64,000 nucleotides of DNA. Origin: Xanthomonas sp. (GTDB lineage: Bacteria; Pseudomonadota; Gammaproteobacteria; Xanthomonadales; Xanthomonadaceae). The stretch covers positions 62,001 to 126,000 of the forward strand of contig NZ_JAFIWC010000006.1 of NCBI RefSeq assembly GCF_017163755.1, written 5' to 3'. This document shows, in pieces, positions 1 through 10,090 of the stretch. The translations under genes and the position numbers were made by a program. Below the pieces are notes generated by a model. It worked only from the letters and a program-made list of their open reading frames with translations. It searched no databases and had not been told where the DNA came from. Position 1 is the first letter of the stretch. Each line of letters opens with the position of its first letter.

Positions 1-3000
1 TGGTCGGCGCGCAGCCGCACCGTGCTGCCGTCGCCGACGAAGCGCGCGGCGCTCAGGTTCAGCGCGTTGTCCACGCTCAGGTCCAGGCCGCTGGCGAAGC
101 TCATGTCGCCGTAGCTGCGCAGGCTGACCCGCCTGGCGTCGGCGAACTGCGCCAGGCTGGCCGCGCCGACCACCAGGCCATCGGCATCGGTCGCCGCCGC
201 GGCCCCGTCCAGGCGGACTTGGCCGGCGCTGGCGGTGATCGCATCGCCCTGCAGGCGGGCGCCGGCGGCGACCTCGGTGTCGCCGGTGGAATCCAGGTTC
301 AGCGAGGCGCCGCCGAGCAGCTGGGCGCCGTCGCCCACGCGCAGCCGGCCCTGCGCCAGCGTTGCGTCCGGAACGTTGCGACGCTGCAGGGCCGCATCGC
401 CGTAGCTGGACAGGCGCAGCAGTGCGCCGTCGCCGCTGGCACCGGCCGGATCGCTGTCGCCGATCAGCAGTGCGGTGGAACTGGCCGTGCCGCTGCCGCC
501 CTGGGCCTGCAGCACGCTGCCGTTGGCGACCTGCACGCCGCCGTCCGCGCTGGCGCCGGCCACCAGGATCAGTTCCGGTGCGCGCAGCGGATCGCGCGCG
601 TCGTTGTTCACCAGCACGTGCTCGGCGCCGACGTGCAGCAGCGTGCCGGCGGCGGTCTGTTCGCGGGTGCCGCCCAGCAGCAGGCTGCCGGCGTTGAGCG
701 CATTGAGCGCGGCGACATCGACGCTGACGTAGCCGTCCAGCGCCGCCTGGCCCTGGCCGCGGACCTGCAGCGCGCGTGCGGTGATGTCGACCTGCGCGGC
801 GGCGCCGCCGCTGGCCGCGGCGGTGGCGAGGGTGGCGCCCAGCTGCAGGCGCTGGTCCGCCGACAGCACCAGCTGCCCGCCGTCGCGCGGCAGCTGCGGC
901 GTGGCGTTGCCCTGGCGCGTGGCCAGGCCGGCGAAGAAGCTGTTGGCGCCGGTCAGGGTGTACTCGGAGTACTGGCCCCAGGTCGCTCGCGATTGCACCT
1001 CGAACAGGCTGCTGCGCGCGTCGCGTGCGCCGCTGAGGGTGTCGACGTAGTGGCCGGCGACCATCGCGGTGCCGTCGGGCGCGATCTGGTTCTGCGTCGC
1101 GGTCGCGTCCTGGCTGCCGCTGCGCGCCACGACGCGATAGGCGCCGGGCAGGGTGGCGTACTTGGCGGGCAGCAGCGTGTAGACGCCGTCGGCCAGGCCC
1201 GGTACGCCGCTCAGCTGCACCGCGCGTCCCAGTGCCGGCGCCGCGTCGCCCTGCTCGAACAGCGCATCGGTCGCTGCGACCGGCGTCTGTACGCCGGGAA
1301 CGATCGCGTACACCTCGCGCGCGTCCGCATACAGCGGTACCTGCTGTGCGTTGCCGCTGGCGTAGCTGGTGTTGTAGCGCGACAGCAGGTCGCGGCTGCC
1401 GCCGGTGCCGGGGACCCATTCGATCGCCTGCAGGTCGCCGCCGCCGGACAGGTCGATCTGCGCGCCCGCGCCCAGTTCCACCTCTGCGGCCTGCAGCCGG
1501 ATCTGTTTCTGCGGCGGCGCGGCGAGGTCGGCGTTGCTGGCCTGAGGGTTGACGCCGTAGCGCCACTGGCTGCCGTCGACCGTGCTGCCGTAGGGCAGCA
1601 CCGCACCTGCCAGCGACACCGAGGTGACGCTGCCCGCGCCCAGGCTCACGCGGCGCGTGGGCGCCAGGGTGCGCGTGCCGAACAGCGCGCGCGCGGTGGC
1701 GTCCTCGCCCGTGGCGCCGGCCCCGAGCAGCAGGCGCCCGCCCGGCGCGCGCACGGTGCCGTGCTGTTCGATCTCGGTGGCGTCCAGCGCCAACGTACCG
1801 CCCGCCGACAGCGGCAGCGCCGCGTTGCCGCCGTGGTCGGCGATGTCGATGCGGGTGTCGGCGCGCACCCCGGTCTGCGGATCGGGCGCGCCCAGCGCAC
1901 GGATCAGGAAGGTCTCGCCGCTGGCCGGGTACAGCTGCGTGGCGCGGAACTCCAGGTTGCCGGCAGTGAGCAGTTCGCCGGCACGCGGCAGTGGCGTGTC
2001 GGTCCCCTGGAAGGCGTAGGCGGCGGGCGTATGCAGCCGCAGGTCGCCCTGGCTGTGGAACTGTGCCAGGCCCACGCCATTCAGCGCGAACTGGCCGCCC
2101 AGGTCGATGTGCTGGGCCTGCACCGTCAACGTGGCGGCGCCAGGCGCCGGCGGTTCGGGCAGGGCCGCATCGGCGGTGGCGGGACGCCAGCCATTGAGGC
2201 CGACGTAGGCGGCCGACAGCGTCACCTGGCCGCGGTCGGCGAGTTCGCCGAAGCGGTCGGCCTGCGGCGCCAGCAGCGAATAGGACGGGGCATTGAACAC
2301 CAGCGCGCGCGCCAGCGACAGGTCCACGTCGCCGCTGAAGCCGATCGGGACCAGCGGCGGGGTGGCGTCGCTGCCGCTGGGGTTCTGCACGCCGGCGTAC
2401 AGGGTCTGGATGCCGCTGTCGGCCAGCCGGTCGGCCGCGAAGTACAGCAGCCCCGAGGGCGCGGCCAATGTCGGCTCCAGCGCCTGGCCCGGCCGTGCGC
2501 CGGCCGGCAGATGGCTGTCGCTCTGGGTGAAGATCAGGCCCTTGGCGGCGAATCCGTTCGGATTGCGGCTGCCGGCCTGGCTGAGGGGCAGCAGCGCCAG
2601 GGTGCCGCCCTGCGCCTGTGCGGCACCGCCGTGGGCCTGGATGCGGCCGTCGAAGAACAGCCCGGCGCTGGCCGCCAGGGTCAGGCGCCCGCCGTCGCTC
2701 CACACGCTTTGCGCTTGCAGGCTCGGCGCGGCGCCGCCGAACAGGCCGGCCCCGGTGGGCAGGTCGAACACGGCCGAGGCGCCGGAAAGATCCAGTTGCG
2801 CGCCGGCCTCCACGACCACGTAGCCGCCGTCGTTGCTGAGGGTGACGGTGCCACCGCCGAGCACGCGCCCGCCGCGCGTGGCCACCGGTCCGCGTTCGCT
2901 GGGGCGCAGCGTGGGTGCCGGATCGGGCAGGGCGATACCGGACACGTCCACGCGGCTATCCGCGCCCAGCCACACCGACTTGCCGGCATCGGCATAGGCG

Positions 3001-6000
3001 CGGCCGCTGTCCCCGTCGGGTGGCGGGGACAGCCCCGACTGCTGGCTGGTGTCGCCGGACAGCACGACCTCGCCGCCGTGCGCGCTGATCTGGCCGAAGA
3101 CGTTGACCTGCCCGCGCGAGCCCAGCCGTACCGTCGCACCCGGATCCAGCGTCAGCTGCGCGCCTTGCGCCAGTTCCAGGGTGCCCGAGGCGCCGTTCCG
3201 GATGGGATTGCCGGCAACGCGGCCGAGATAGTCGCCGGCGCGCAGGGCGAAGTCGGTGGCCGGCCGATGGAACGGGTCCAACTGGCCCAGGCGCACGTAG
3301 CCGTTGCCGCCGTCACGCGGCAGCCCGGCCAGCACGTCGGTGTCGCTGGATGCGGCGCGCAGCGCCTGCACGTCGGGCAGCAGGTTGCGCTGGCTAACGC
3401 GCACCTGGGTGCCGGTGGCGATGCCGGCGTCGAGTTCGGCGGCCAGGTCGTAGCCGCCGAACCCGTGCGCGGCGAAGAACGCCGGATCCAGTTGCAGGAT
3501 GCGCGCATCGGCCGGCGCGTCGCCGCCGATCTGCACGCCCAGCGCGCGCAGCGTCAGCGTGCCGCCGCCGGCGAAGCTGTCGGCCTGCAGGCTGGCCGGG
3601 TCGAACTGCAGGCGCCCGGCGCCGTCGGCCGGCGCCAGGTCCACCACGTAGGTCGGGCTGGCGGCGCTGTCGCCGGATGGACGCAGGTAGGTCTGCAGGC
3701 CGATGTCGCCGCCGCGACCCAGCGGGCGCCCATCGCGCATCGCCAGTTCGCCGTCGGCATCGACGTAGCCGCCGCTGTTGGCGCGCAGCGCCGCACCCGG
3801 TGCGATCAGGATCGAACCGGTGCCGTCGCGGCGGACGCCGTCGGCGTCGGCGTCCGCGCGTTGCTGGGTGCGCAGCGACAGCGTGCCGCCGTCGATGAAG
3901 GCTTGGCCCTGCGGGGCCTGGGTCAGGCGGCGGTCGTCGTTGACCCAGCGCCCGCTTACGTCCAGCAGCGCGCCGGCACCGACCAGCAGGTCGCCGCGAC
4001 CGAACGCCAGCAGCGCATCGCCGGGAGCGGCTATCCGCAGTTCGCCACCGAGACTGTCCAACGCGATATCGCCAGCGCGCGCGATCAGTGTGCCTCGCAC
4101 GTCGACGCGTCCGCCATCGAGCGCGATGCTGCCGCCATCGGCGACCTGCAGGCGCGCGTCCGCGGCGACCTCGATGACGCCGTTGGCGGTCTTCACGTCG
4201 ACCGAGGCCAGGCCGGCGTCCTGCACCCAACGTGCGGACAACTGCGACCAGTAGCCGGGATGGCGCGGATCCTGCGGCGCCAGGCCAGCGTCGGGCAGCG
4301 CCTCCACCGACGTGTCCAGGTCCAGCCCGGCCGGCGCCGAGGTATCGGCGACGATCTGCCAGCTGCGCCCATCGCCGCCGTCGAGGTGCAACGCGCCGCC
4401 GCGCGCCGGTGCGGCGGACGACACCTGGTAGCGGCCGGACACCGCCTGCGCCGACAGCGCGCCGCCGAGCACCAGCGCGCCCAGCGTCTCGCGGCCCTGC
4501 TCGTTGTCGTAGTGGCGGTCCAGCGCGATATTCAGGCTGCCGGCATCGCCGCCCTCCAGGTAGTCGCTTTCGTAGTAGCGGCGGCTGCCGAGCAGGGGAT
4601 TGCTGTAGCGCTCCGTCACGCCCCAGCGCGCGTGGTTGTGGGTCTGATCGCCGGCGATGCCCACGTAGGTCAGCGACGGATCGGCGCTGGCCAGGTCGTA
4701 CAGGCGGCCGTCGCTGCCGAGCAGGCGCGGCGTCTCCACCATGCCGCCGCGCACGTGCAGGTAGCCGCCGTCCAGGTCCAGCCGCGCGCCCGGATTCAGT
4801 ACCACGTCGCTGCCGCGGAGGTTGATCGTGCCGCCGTCCAGCAGCATGTCGTCTATGGTGCGCGGCACCTGGTCGACGTAGCCCTGCGCGTTGAGCAGCG
4901 GGCTGCCCACCCAGGTCACGCCGTCGGCGCGGGTGCCGCTGGCGCGCCGGTCGAATTGCAGCGCCTGGCGGAACAGCGCGCCATCGCGCTGCAGCGGCGA
5001 GTCGGCCAGTTCGTTCTGGCCCACGCGCGGAATCTGGACCAGGTTGCTGGACATGTCGCGCTGCACGTCGGCCAGGCCGGACACGCTCAGCTGCGCACCG
5101 TCCTCCACCAGGATGCGGTTGTTGAGCAGGTCGCGGCCACGGCTGGGCGCATTGTTGCGGCCCAGGCCGGTCACGTTCACCGTCGCGCCCGGGGCCAGCA
5201 CCTGCGTGTCGCTGCCGATCCGCACCTGCGCGCCGGCCAGGGTCAGCGATGGCGCGACGAAGGCCTGGTCGGCGCTGGCGCCGGACGTGGTGGTCTCGCC
5301 GTCGCGTTCGGGCAGTACCGCGGTGAGGGCGCCAGCGGCCAACTCCAGGCGCCCGCCCAGATGCGGTATCGGGCTGACGTTGCCGCTGTCGGTGAAGCTG
5401 CCGTTCTGGTCGATCGCCAGCAGCGACACGTTGCCGGGACGGCTGATGCTGGTGGTGGCGCTGACCACGCCGCGCTGGCGCAGGTCGTAGCCGACCAAGG
5501 TCGCATCGCCGCGGCTTGCGGCGACCACGCCGCTGTTGTCCAGCATGCCGATCTGGCCCATTGCCGCGCCGGGCAGCGAGAAGCCGCTGAAGCCCACCGG
5601 CAGCACGTTGCCGGCGGCGCTGGGCAACGCCGTGCTCTGCCGCAACCCCAGCACCGCCGCCAGCATCGCCTGCCCGTCCTGCGCGGTCACCGTGCCGGCG
5701 TTGCTGACGTTCGGCGCGGCGATCAGGGTGTAGCCCTGGCTACCGCTAAACAGGCGTGCGCCGCTGTCGATCCGGATGTCGCCCGGGGTCTGCCCGGCGG
5801 CCACGCCGTCCAGTCCGGTCAGCACCACGCCGGTCTGGCTGGCGACGCCGAACAGGCCGCGGGCGAGGAAGGTCTGGTCGCTGAGCGCGCGGTTGCTGTC
5901 GAACAGGTCCAGCGAGGACACCAGCAGCGAATGCGCGTTGACCTGGCTGGCGCCGCCGAACAGCACGCCGTTGCGATTGAGCAGGTAGACCTGGCCCGGC

Positions 6001-6635
6001 GCCTGGATGCTGCCCAGGATCTTGCTCGGCGCCGCGCTCGGGTCGTTGACCCGGTTCAGCGCGATCCACTGCGCCGCGTCGCTGCCGCCGGCGGACTGGT
6101 CGAACTGCAGGCGGGTGCGGCTGCCGACGTTGAACGTTTCCCAGTTGAGGATCGCCTTCTTCTGGGTCTGCTGGATGGTGACCTGGGTGTCGCCGCCGAC
6201 CACCTGCTGGGTCGGCGCGCGCGCGCCCAGCCAGACGTTGCGCTGGCCCAGGCGCGGATCGTCGCTGCGCACCGCGCCCGGATCGATGATCGCGCCGTCG
6301 GGCAGCTGCAGGGCGCCCTTGCCGAGGCCGTCCGGCACCGCGCCGGCCTGCGCGGCCTGGGCCGCGGCGCGCGCGGCGGCCTGCGCCGCATCCAGCGCCT
6401 GGCGCGTCTGCGCGGCGCGCTGGAACGCCTGCAACGACTTCTGCGCCAGCTGCCCCGCCTTCGCCGAGGCCAGCCCCTGCTGTTGCGCGGCGGCGGCCGC
6501 TTGCGCGCCCGGATCGGCGCCGCGGCGCACGAACGGGCTGGTCTGGGCCTGGGTGCGTCCGACCAGCACGGCCGAGATTGCCGCGCTCAGCAGCAGGACA
6601 CGGAGAGGACGGTGGGCGCGGCGATTGCGATGCAT
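1..6635 (-). CDS. Filamentous haemagglutinin-type TPS exoprotein (TpsA), 3' end outside window
   Basis: A large secreted adhesin-like beta-helix protein, predicted to be exported through the partner transporter encoded at 12473-14092. The frame is open from the ATG at 6635 to the window edge, at least 2211 codons. Residues 1-31 form a signal peptide ending near TQAQ. An Ala/Gln-rich stretch follows, then a haemagglutination-activity (TPS) domain at about residues 115-250, with NWETFNVG at 164-171 and NRNGVLFG at 221-228, the latter resembling the NPNGI motif of TPS domains. The rest is degenerate Gly/Asp-rich repeats of the kind seen in beta-helical FHA proteins. It is the last gene of the minus-strand operon, 24 nt after a small exported protein. 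The C-terminus is missing, so total length and any DUF3739 or toxin tip cannot be judged. Long antisense ORFs here are GC-driven shadows. Confidence 0.9.
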   Translation of the reverse strand, partial: MHRNRRAHRPLRVLLLSAAISAVLVGRTQAQTSPFVRRGADPGAQAAAAAQQQGLASAKAGQLAQKSLQAFQRAAQTRQALDAAQAAARAAAQAAQAGAVPDGLGKGALQLPDGAIIDPGAVRSDDPRLGQRNVWLGARAPTQQVVGGDTQVTIQQTQKKAILNWETFNVGSRTRLQFDQSAGGSDAAQWIALNRVNDPSAAPSKILGSIQAPGQVYLLNRNGVLFGGASQVNAHSLLVSSLDLFDSNRALSDQTFLARGLFGVASQTGVVLTGLDGVAAGQTPGDIRIDSGARLFSGSQGYTLIAAPNVSNAGTVTAQDGQAMLAAVLGLRQSTALPSAAGNVLPVGFSGFSLPGAAMGQIGMLDNSGVVAASRGDATLVGYDLRQRGVVSATTSISRPGNVSLLAIDQNGSFTDSGNVSPIPHLGGRLELAAGALTAVLPERDGETTTSGASADQAFVAPSLTLAGAQVRIGSDTQVLAPGATVNVTGLGRNNAPSRGRDLLNNRILVEDGAQLSVSGLADVQRDMSSNLVQIPRVGQNELADSPLQRDGALFRQALQFDRRASGTRADGVTWVGSPLLNAQGYVDQVPRTIDDMLLDGGTINLRGSDVVLNPGARLDLDGGYLHVRGGMVETPRLLGSDGRLYDLASADPSLTYVGIAGDQTHNHARWGVTERYSNPLLGSRRYYESDYLEGGDAGSLNIALDRHYDNEQGRETLGALVLGGALSAQAVSGRYQVSSAAPARGGALHLDGGDGRSWQIVADTSAPAGLDLDTSVEALPDAGLAPQDPRHPGYWSQLSARWVQDAGLASVDVKTANGVIEVAADARLQVADGGSIALDGGRVDVRGTLIARAGDIALDSLGGELRIAAPGDALLAFGRGDLLVGAGALLDVSGRWVNDDRRLTQAPQGQAFIDGGTLSLRTQQRADADADGVRRDGTGSILIAPGAALRANSGGYVDADGELAMRDGRPLGRGGDIGLQTYLRPSGDSAASPTYVVDLAPADGAGRLQFDPASLQADSFAGGGTLTLRALGVQIGGDAPADARILQLDPAFFAAHGFGGYDLAAELDAGIATGTQVRVSQRNLLPDVQALRAASSDTDVLAGLPRDGGNGYVRLGQLDPFHRPATDFALRAGDYLGRVAGNPIRNGASGTLELAQGAQLTLDPGATVRLGSRGQVNVFGQISAHGGEVVLSGDTSQQSGLSPPPDGDSGRAYADAGKSVWLGADSRVDVSGIALPDPAPTLRPSERGPVATRGGRVLGGGTVTLSNDGGYVVVEAGAQLDLSGASAVFDLPTGAGLFGGAAPSLQAQSVWSDGGRLTLAASAGLFFDGRIQAHGGAAQAQGGTLALLPLSQAGSRNPNGFAAKGLIFTQSDSHLPAGARPGQALEPTLAAPSGLLYFAADRLADSGIQTLYAGVQNPSGSDATPPLVPIGFSGDVDLSLARALVFNAPSYSLLAPQADRFGELADRGQVTLSAAYVGLNGWRPATADAALPEPPAPGAATLTVQAQHIDLGGQFALNGVGLAQFHSQGDLRLHTPAAYAFQGTDTPLPRAGELLTAGNLEFRATQLYPASGETFLIRALGAPDPQTGVRADTRIDIADHGGNAALPLSAGGTLALDATEIEQHGTVRAPGGRLLLGAGATGEDATARALFGTRTLAPTRRVSLGAGSVTSVSLAGAVLPYGSTVDGSQWRYGVNPQASNADLAAPPQKQIRLQAAEVELGAGAQIDLSGGGDLQAIEWVPGTGGSRDLLSRYNTSYASGNAQQVPLYADAREVYAIVPGVQTPVAATDALFEQGDAAPALGRAVQLSGVPGLADGVYTLLPAKYATLPGAYRVVARSGSQDATATQNQIAPDGTAMVAGHYVDTLSGARDARSSLFEVQSRATWGQYSEYTLTGANSFFAGLATRQGNATPQLPRDGGQLVLSADQRLQLGATLATAAASGGAAAQVDITARALQVRGQGQAALDGYVSVDVAALNALNAGSLLLGGTREQTAAGTLLHVGAEHVLVNNDARDPLRAPELILVAGASADGGVQVANGSVLQAQGGSGTASSTALLIGDSDPAGASGDGALLRLSSYGDAALQRRNVPDATLAQGRLRVGDGAQLLGGASLNLDSTGDTEVAAGARLQGDAITASAGQVRLDGAAAATDADGLVVGAASLAQFADARRVSLRSYGDMSFASGLDLSVDNALNLSAARFVGDGSTVRLRAD

Positions 6636-6659
6636 GGCGATGGTCCCGGTAGCGGCGCG

Positions 6660-7019
6660 TCAGCGCGCTGGAGCGAAGGAGGAAACGGGGTAGTGCCGCA
6701 GCGGACGCTGCGGCGACAGCGAGCGTCCATACGCGTTGCCGTAGCGCTGGCGCAGGGCCGCCGGGTTCGGCTGCCCCAATTGCAGTGGGTCGAGCGCGGC
6801 CGCCGGCGAGGGCTGCGGCGCGGCCGCGGCATGTGCGCCGGCCGCGGCCTGGCGCAGCGCCTGGTTGAGGCAGTCCAGCCGGCCGGCGATGTCCTCGCCG
6901 ATGCGCACCTGCACGCACGGCGCCGCCGCCGGCTGCGGCGACGCTGCCTCCGCGGCGTCCGCGCGCGCGGCCAGCGCGGCCAGCGTCGCCAGCGCCCACG
7001 CGCCGCGCATCCGGTTCAT
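6660..7019 (-). CDS. Small exported protein of unknown function, 119 aa
   Basis: Not recognised. The protein starts with a short signal peptide (MNRMRGAWALATLAALAARA, cleavage probably near residue 22-26). The mature part is Ala/Pro-rich and has only two cysteines, about 15 residues apart, flanking VQVRIGEDIAGRLD, so a disulfide is possible. The C-terminal half is low-complexity and basic. The ATG at 7019 overlaps the stop of the preceding gene (7016) by four bases, and the exoprotein gene begins 24 nt downstream, which indicates translational coupling inside the secretion operon. It could be a periplasmic helper for export of the exoprotein. That role is inferred from position only. Confidence 0.7.
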   Translation of the reverse strand: MNRMRGAWALATLAALAARADAAEAASPQPAAAPCVQVRIGEDIAGRLDCLNQALRQAAAGAHAAAAPQPSPAAALDPLQLGQPNPAALRQRYGNAYGRSLSPQRPLRHYPVSSFAPAR

Positions 7020-7669
7020 GGCGCCGCGCCCTGCGCGGCAGCCGTGGCGGTGGCGCACGCCTGGTTCTGCGCATGCTGTTCGGCCAACCGGTCCTCCAGC
7101 GCGCGGACCCGGTTCTCGCGGGTCACCCGCGCCATGCCGAACAGCTCGCGGCCGTGGCTGCGGACGAAGCGCACGAACGCCGGGTCGCGGTACAGCGCGG
7201 CCAGTTCGCGCGCGGTCGCGTACAGCGCCTCGCCGCCGGCCGCGCACTGCGCCATCTGCGTGCGGTTACGCTGCAGTTCGGCGTTGAGCGCCGCCTGCGC
7301 CTGTTCGCGCTGCACGGCCGCCTGCGCGGCCTGGCGTTGCGCGTCCTGCTGCTGGCGCTGCTGCGCGCGCGCCTCGTCGCGTTCGCGGCGCGCCTGCTCG
7401 AGCTGGCGCTGCAACGCGGCCTCGCGCGCAGGGTCGGCGGCCGCTGCACGCGGCGCCGGCGCGGCACGCAGCGCGTCGCGCTCGCGTTCGGCCGCGGCGG
7501 TAGCCAGCTGCTGCTGCACCAGCGCCGCCTCGGCCTGGCGCAGCCGCGCGCTGGTGTCGCGCAGCGCGTCGCGCAGCCGCGCCTCGGTGCTGTCCTGCGC
7601 GTGCAGCGGCATCGCCGCGGCCAGCGCCGCCAGCGCCACCCACCCGGCCTTGCGGTTCGGCATGCGCAT
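7016..7669 (-). CDS. Exported coiled-coil protein, 217 aa
   Basis: No family recognised. An N-terminal signal peptide (residues 1-25, ending LHAQ) is followed by a long Glu/Arg/Gln/Ala-rich segment at about 28-135 with strong heptad character, predicted to be a periplasmic coiled coil. A more ordinary globular tail (about 140-217) has two Cys residues, near positions 141 and 205. ATG codons lie at 7669 and 7663; 7669 is used because it sits two bases after the porin stop codon. The downstream gene overlaps its stop by four bases. Its place between a porin and the TPS exoprotein suggests an envelope-spanning or periplasmic assembly role, which is inference. Confidence 0.75.
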   Translation of the reverse strand: MRMPNRKAGWVALAALAAAMPLHAQDSTEARLRDALRDTSARLRQAEAALVQQQLATAAAERERDALRAAPAPRAAAADPAREAALQRQLEQARRERDEARAQQRQQQDAQRQAAQAAVQREQAQAALNAELQRNRTQMAQCAAGGEALYATARELAALYRDPAFVRFVRSHGRELFGMARVTRENRVRALEDRLAEQHAQNQACATATAAAQGAAP

Positions 7670-7671
7670 GC

Positions 7672-9381
7672 TCAGAACTCCGTGCCGAGGTCGAGCTGCA
7701 GCACGTCCACCGCGAACGGCGCGCCGGAGATCTCGTTGGCGCTGAGCCAGCGCAGGCCCAGCCAGGTGTTGCGGGCCAGGCCGTAGCTGCCGCCGACGAT
7801 GAACCCGCGCGCGTTGGTGCCGCCCAGGTGGAAGTCCGAATCGGTGAAGCCGTCCGGCACCGCATCCGATTCCAGGTACTTGTAGCCCAGGCTCACGTTC
7901 CAGTCGCCCGGCTGCGTCGGCTTGGGCTGGCCGAGGGTGACGTTGACGTAGTAGCCCAGGTCGCCGCCGTCGAACACGCCCTGGTCGCCGAGGTTGTTGA
8001 CCGGGCCGAGCGAACGGATGCGCGCGACGTTGTAGCGGGTGTTCTTGAGCACGTCGGCCTCGATCAGCACCTTGACCGGATCGAACTGGTCCAGCTGCAG
8101 CTGCGCGTGCAGGTCGGCCACGCCGAACTTGCTGGCGTAGCCGTAGTACTGCAGCTGCGGGCCGTTGGGGTTGGCGGCGTCGGCGACGATGTCGCGGATC
8201 GCGAACAAGGTGTTGCCGAACTGCTGGAACTGCGGACGCGAGCCGTCGCTGTCGCAGCTGTCGGCCGAGGTCGGCGCCAGGCACGGCGACGAGCGCTGGC
8301 CCTCGAACTGGTCGTACTGGAAGTAGCCCAGGCCCACGGTCAGCGCCGCGTCGTCGGCGAAGCGCCAGCGCGCGCCCAGCTGCGCGCCGTACATCCACTT
8401 GTCGCGGCTGCGGGTCTTGGCGGTGCTGGTGGAGCCGAAGTCGAAATCGGTGTTGTAGACCGGGAACAGGCCGGCGCTGAGCCATGGCGCGAAATCGGCA
8501 TCGTCGTCGCGGCCGGCCAGGTCGTAGCGCGCGGCCACGCCGTCGAAGTTGAGGTCGTTGTCGAACATCAGCTCGCTGCTCCAGAACGGATTGGCGAAGC
8601 GGCCGAAGGACAGGCTCAGCGACTCGGTGGGGCTCAGCTGCAGCGCGGCGCGGTCCAGCCACAGCGAGTACTTGGACAGGTTGCCGCTGCCGCCCAGGGT
8701 CTGGTTGGTGGACACCGGGCTGCGGTCGCTGCCGGTGGCCAGGCGCAGGTCGGCCTGCACCCAGTCGGCGATCTGCGCCTGCACGCCGAGCCGCGCACGC
8801 ACGCGCATGCGGCTGCGGTTGCGGGTGGTGTTGACGAACGGCGCGTTGCTGGTGCCGACCACGTCGAAGCCCGAGCCGCCGTTGATGTCGCCGAAGTCGG
8901 GGAAGAACGGATAGTTGTCGTCGGCGTTGAACACGCCTTCGCCGCGCACGCGCAGGTCGCCGTACAGGCGCAGGCGCTGGGTCCATTCCGGCAGCGCGCC
9001 GGGCGTGGCCCAGCCCTCGGACTTGGCCTGGGCGGTGACTTCGGCGCGCAGTTCGTCCTTGATCTGCTGGCGCACCGTCTCCGGCACGTACGGCACCACC
9101 ACCGCACCGGGCTGGGTCTGGTATGGCAGCTTGGCGGACGCGGCCGGCGCGGCGGCCGCCGCGGTGGAGGCCTCGCGGATCAGGTCGTCGGCCTGGGCGC
9201 GGGTCATCACGCCCTTGGCGACCAGCAGGTCGATCAGGCGCAGCGTGACCTGCGGATCGATCCGCGCCGGGTCGATCGCGGCGGGGGCCGCCTGGGCCAG
9301 CGCCACGCCCGGGGTGAGCAGCAGCGCGAGCAGGCCCAGGCACAGCCGGGAGGGACGGTAAGCCGGAAACGGGAAAGTCAT
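7672..9381 (-). CDS. Putative outer-membrane porin
   Basis: Predicted outer-membrane beta-barrel of 569 residues. The signal peptide is residues 1-30 (ends GVALAQ). A short helical region that may associate with peptidoglycan (about 40-75) precedes a long series of alternating aromatic/polar strands such as LRLYGDLRVRGEGVF and SLSFGRFANPFWSSELMFD, ending in a terminal aromatic residue (LDLGTEF), the usual C-terminal signature of barrel proteins. It resembles the uncharacterised 'putative porin' family. The ATG at 9381 has AAGGA eight bases upstream; a GTG at 9405 in the same frame lacks a ribosome site. It follows tonB by 28 nt in the same operon and may be an outer-membrane partner of the local Ton motor. 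The substrate is unknown. Confidence 0.85.
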   Translation of the reverse strand: MTFPFPAYRPSRLCLGLLALLLTPGVALAQAAPAAIDPARIDPQVTLRLIDLLVAKGVMTRAQADDLIREASTAAAAAPAASAKLPYQTQPGAVVVPYVPETVRQQIKDELRAEVTAQAKSEGWATPGALPEWTQRLRLYGDLRVRGEGVFNADDNYPFFPDFGDINGGSGFDVVGTSNAPFVNTTRNRSRMRVRARLGVQAQIADWVQADLRLATGSDRSPVSTNQTLGGSGNLSKYSLWLDRAALQLSPTESLSLSFGRFANPFWSSELMFDNDLNFDGVAARYDLAGRDDDADFAPWLSAGLFPVYNTDFDFGSTSTAKTRSRDKWMYGAQLGARWRFADDAALTVGLGYFQYDQFEGQRSSPCLAPTSADSCDSDGSRPQFQQFGNTLFAIRDIVADAANPNGPQLQYYGYASKFGVADLHAQLQLDQFDPVKVLIEADVLKNTRYNVARIRSLGPVNNLGDQGVFDGGDLGYYVNVTLGQPKPTQPGDWNVSLGYKYLESDAVPDGFTDSDFHLGGTNARGFIVGGSYGLARNTWLGLRWLSANEISGAPFAVDVLQLDLGTEF

Positions 9382-9409
9382 ACTCAGGTTCCTTGTGCGA
9401 AACACGACG

Positions 9410-10081
9410 TCACCCCGGAGCCAAGGCTCCGATGCGCAATTGGATGGGTTGGGGCAGCGACGGCGGCGGTGCCTGCGGCAGCGGCTGGTCCTGCAGCGCG
9501 CGCACGATCGCCGCGTCCAGTTCCGGCTTGCCGGCCGAGCTCAGGATCTGCAGGCGGCCGATGCTGCCGTCCGGGTTCAGCCACAGCGCCACCGTGGCGC
9601 TGTAGCGGCCCTTGCGGGTGCGCTCGTCGCGCTGCAGCAGCTGCTGCACCGCGCGCTGCACGCTGGCCGCATAGCTGCCGAACGGGCTGCCGCCGCCGCC
9701 CTTGCCGCCGATGCGGGTGCCGCCGCCGTCGCCGGCCTGCAGGCCGAAGGCGTTGTCGCCGGGACCGGCCGGCGCGGTCAGCGGATCCCCCGGCGGGGTC
9801 TGTTCGGCGTCCGGCTTCGGTTGCGGTGTCGGCTCGGCGGCCTGCAGCGGCTGCGGCTGTTGCTGCGGCTTGGGCGGTTCCGGTTCGGGCTTGGGCGGCG
9901 GCGGAGGCGGCGGGGGCGGCAGCATCACCTGGGTGATGCGCGGCGGTTGCGCGCGCGTCGGCGTCGCCTGCTGCGGGCGCAGCAGCAGCGCGACCAGCCA
10001 GCCGAGCACCAGCAACGCCAGCAGCGCAGCACCGAGCTTGAGCCAGCGGCGTGGCGGGTCGGTGTACTGCAGCGTGTCCAT
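9410..10081 (-). CDS. tonB: TonB family energy-transducing protein
   Basis: TonB-like protein of 223 aa linking the ExbB/ExbD proton channel to an outer-membrane partner. It has a short cytoplasmic N-terminus, one membrane anchor at about residues 14-34, a proline-rich periplasmic linker at about 50-95 (a run of nine prolines, then Pro-Lys/Glu repeats), a Gly-rich hinge (GDGGGTRIGGKGGGG) and a C-terminal TonB-fold domain from about 135 (YSATVALWLNPDGSIGRLQI). The ATG at 10081 is preceded by GAG at a reasonable distance; a GTG at 10090, directly after the exbD stop, is an alternative. The context exbB-like, exbD, tonB, porin indicates a dedicated Ton-type motor. It is a paralogue-type TonB and need not be the general iron-uptake one. 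Confidence 0.88.
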   Translation of the reverse strand: MDTLQYTDPPRRWLKLGAALLALLVLGWLVALLLRPQQATPTRAQPPRITQVMLPPPPPPPPPKPEPEPPKPQQQPQPLQAAEPTPQPKPDAEQTPPGDPLTAPAGPGDNAFGLQAGDGGGTRIGGKGGGGSPFGSYAASVQRAVQQLLQRDERTRKGRYSATVALWLNPDGSIGRLQILSSAGKPELDAAIVRALQDQPLPQAPPPSLPQPIQLRIGALAPG

Positions 10082-10090
10082 CGCGTCCAC

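Noticed and set aside
219-7745. 2508-codon plus-strand frame opposite the haemagglutinin gene
   Set aside because: Low-complexity Ala/Gly/Arg/Gln composition and no domains; it is antisense to a well-supported exoprotein with signal peptide and TPS domain. Long antisense frames are expected at this GC content.
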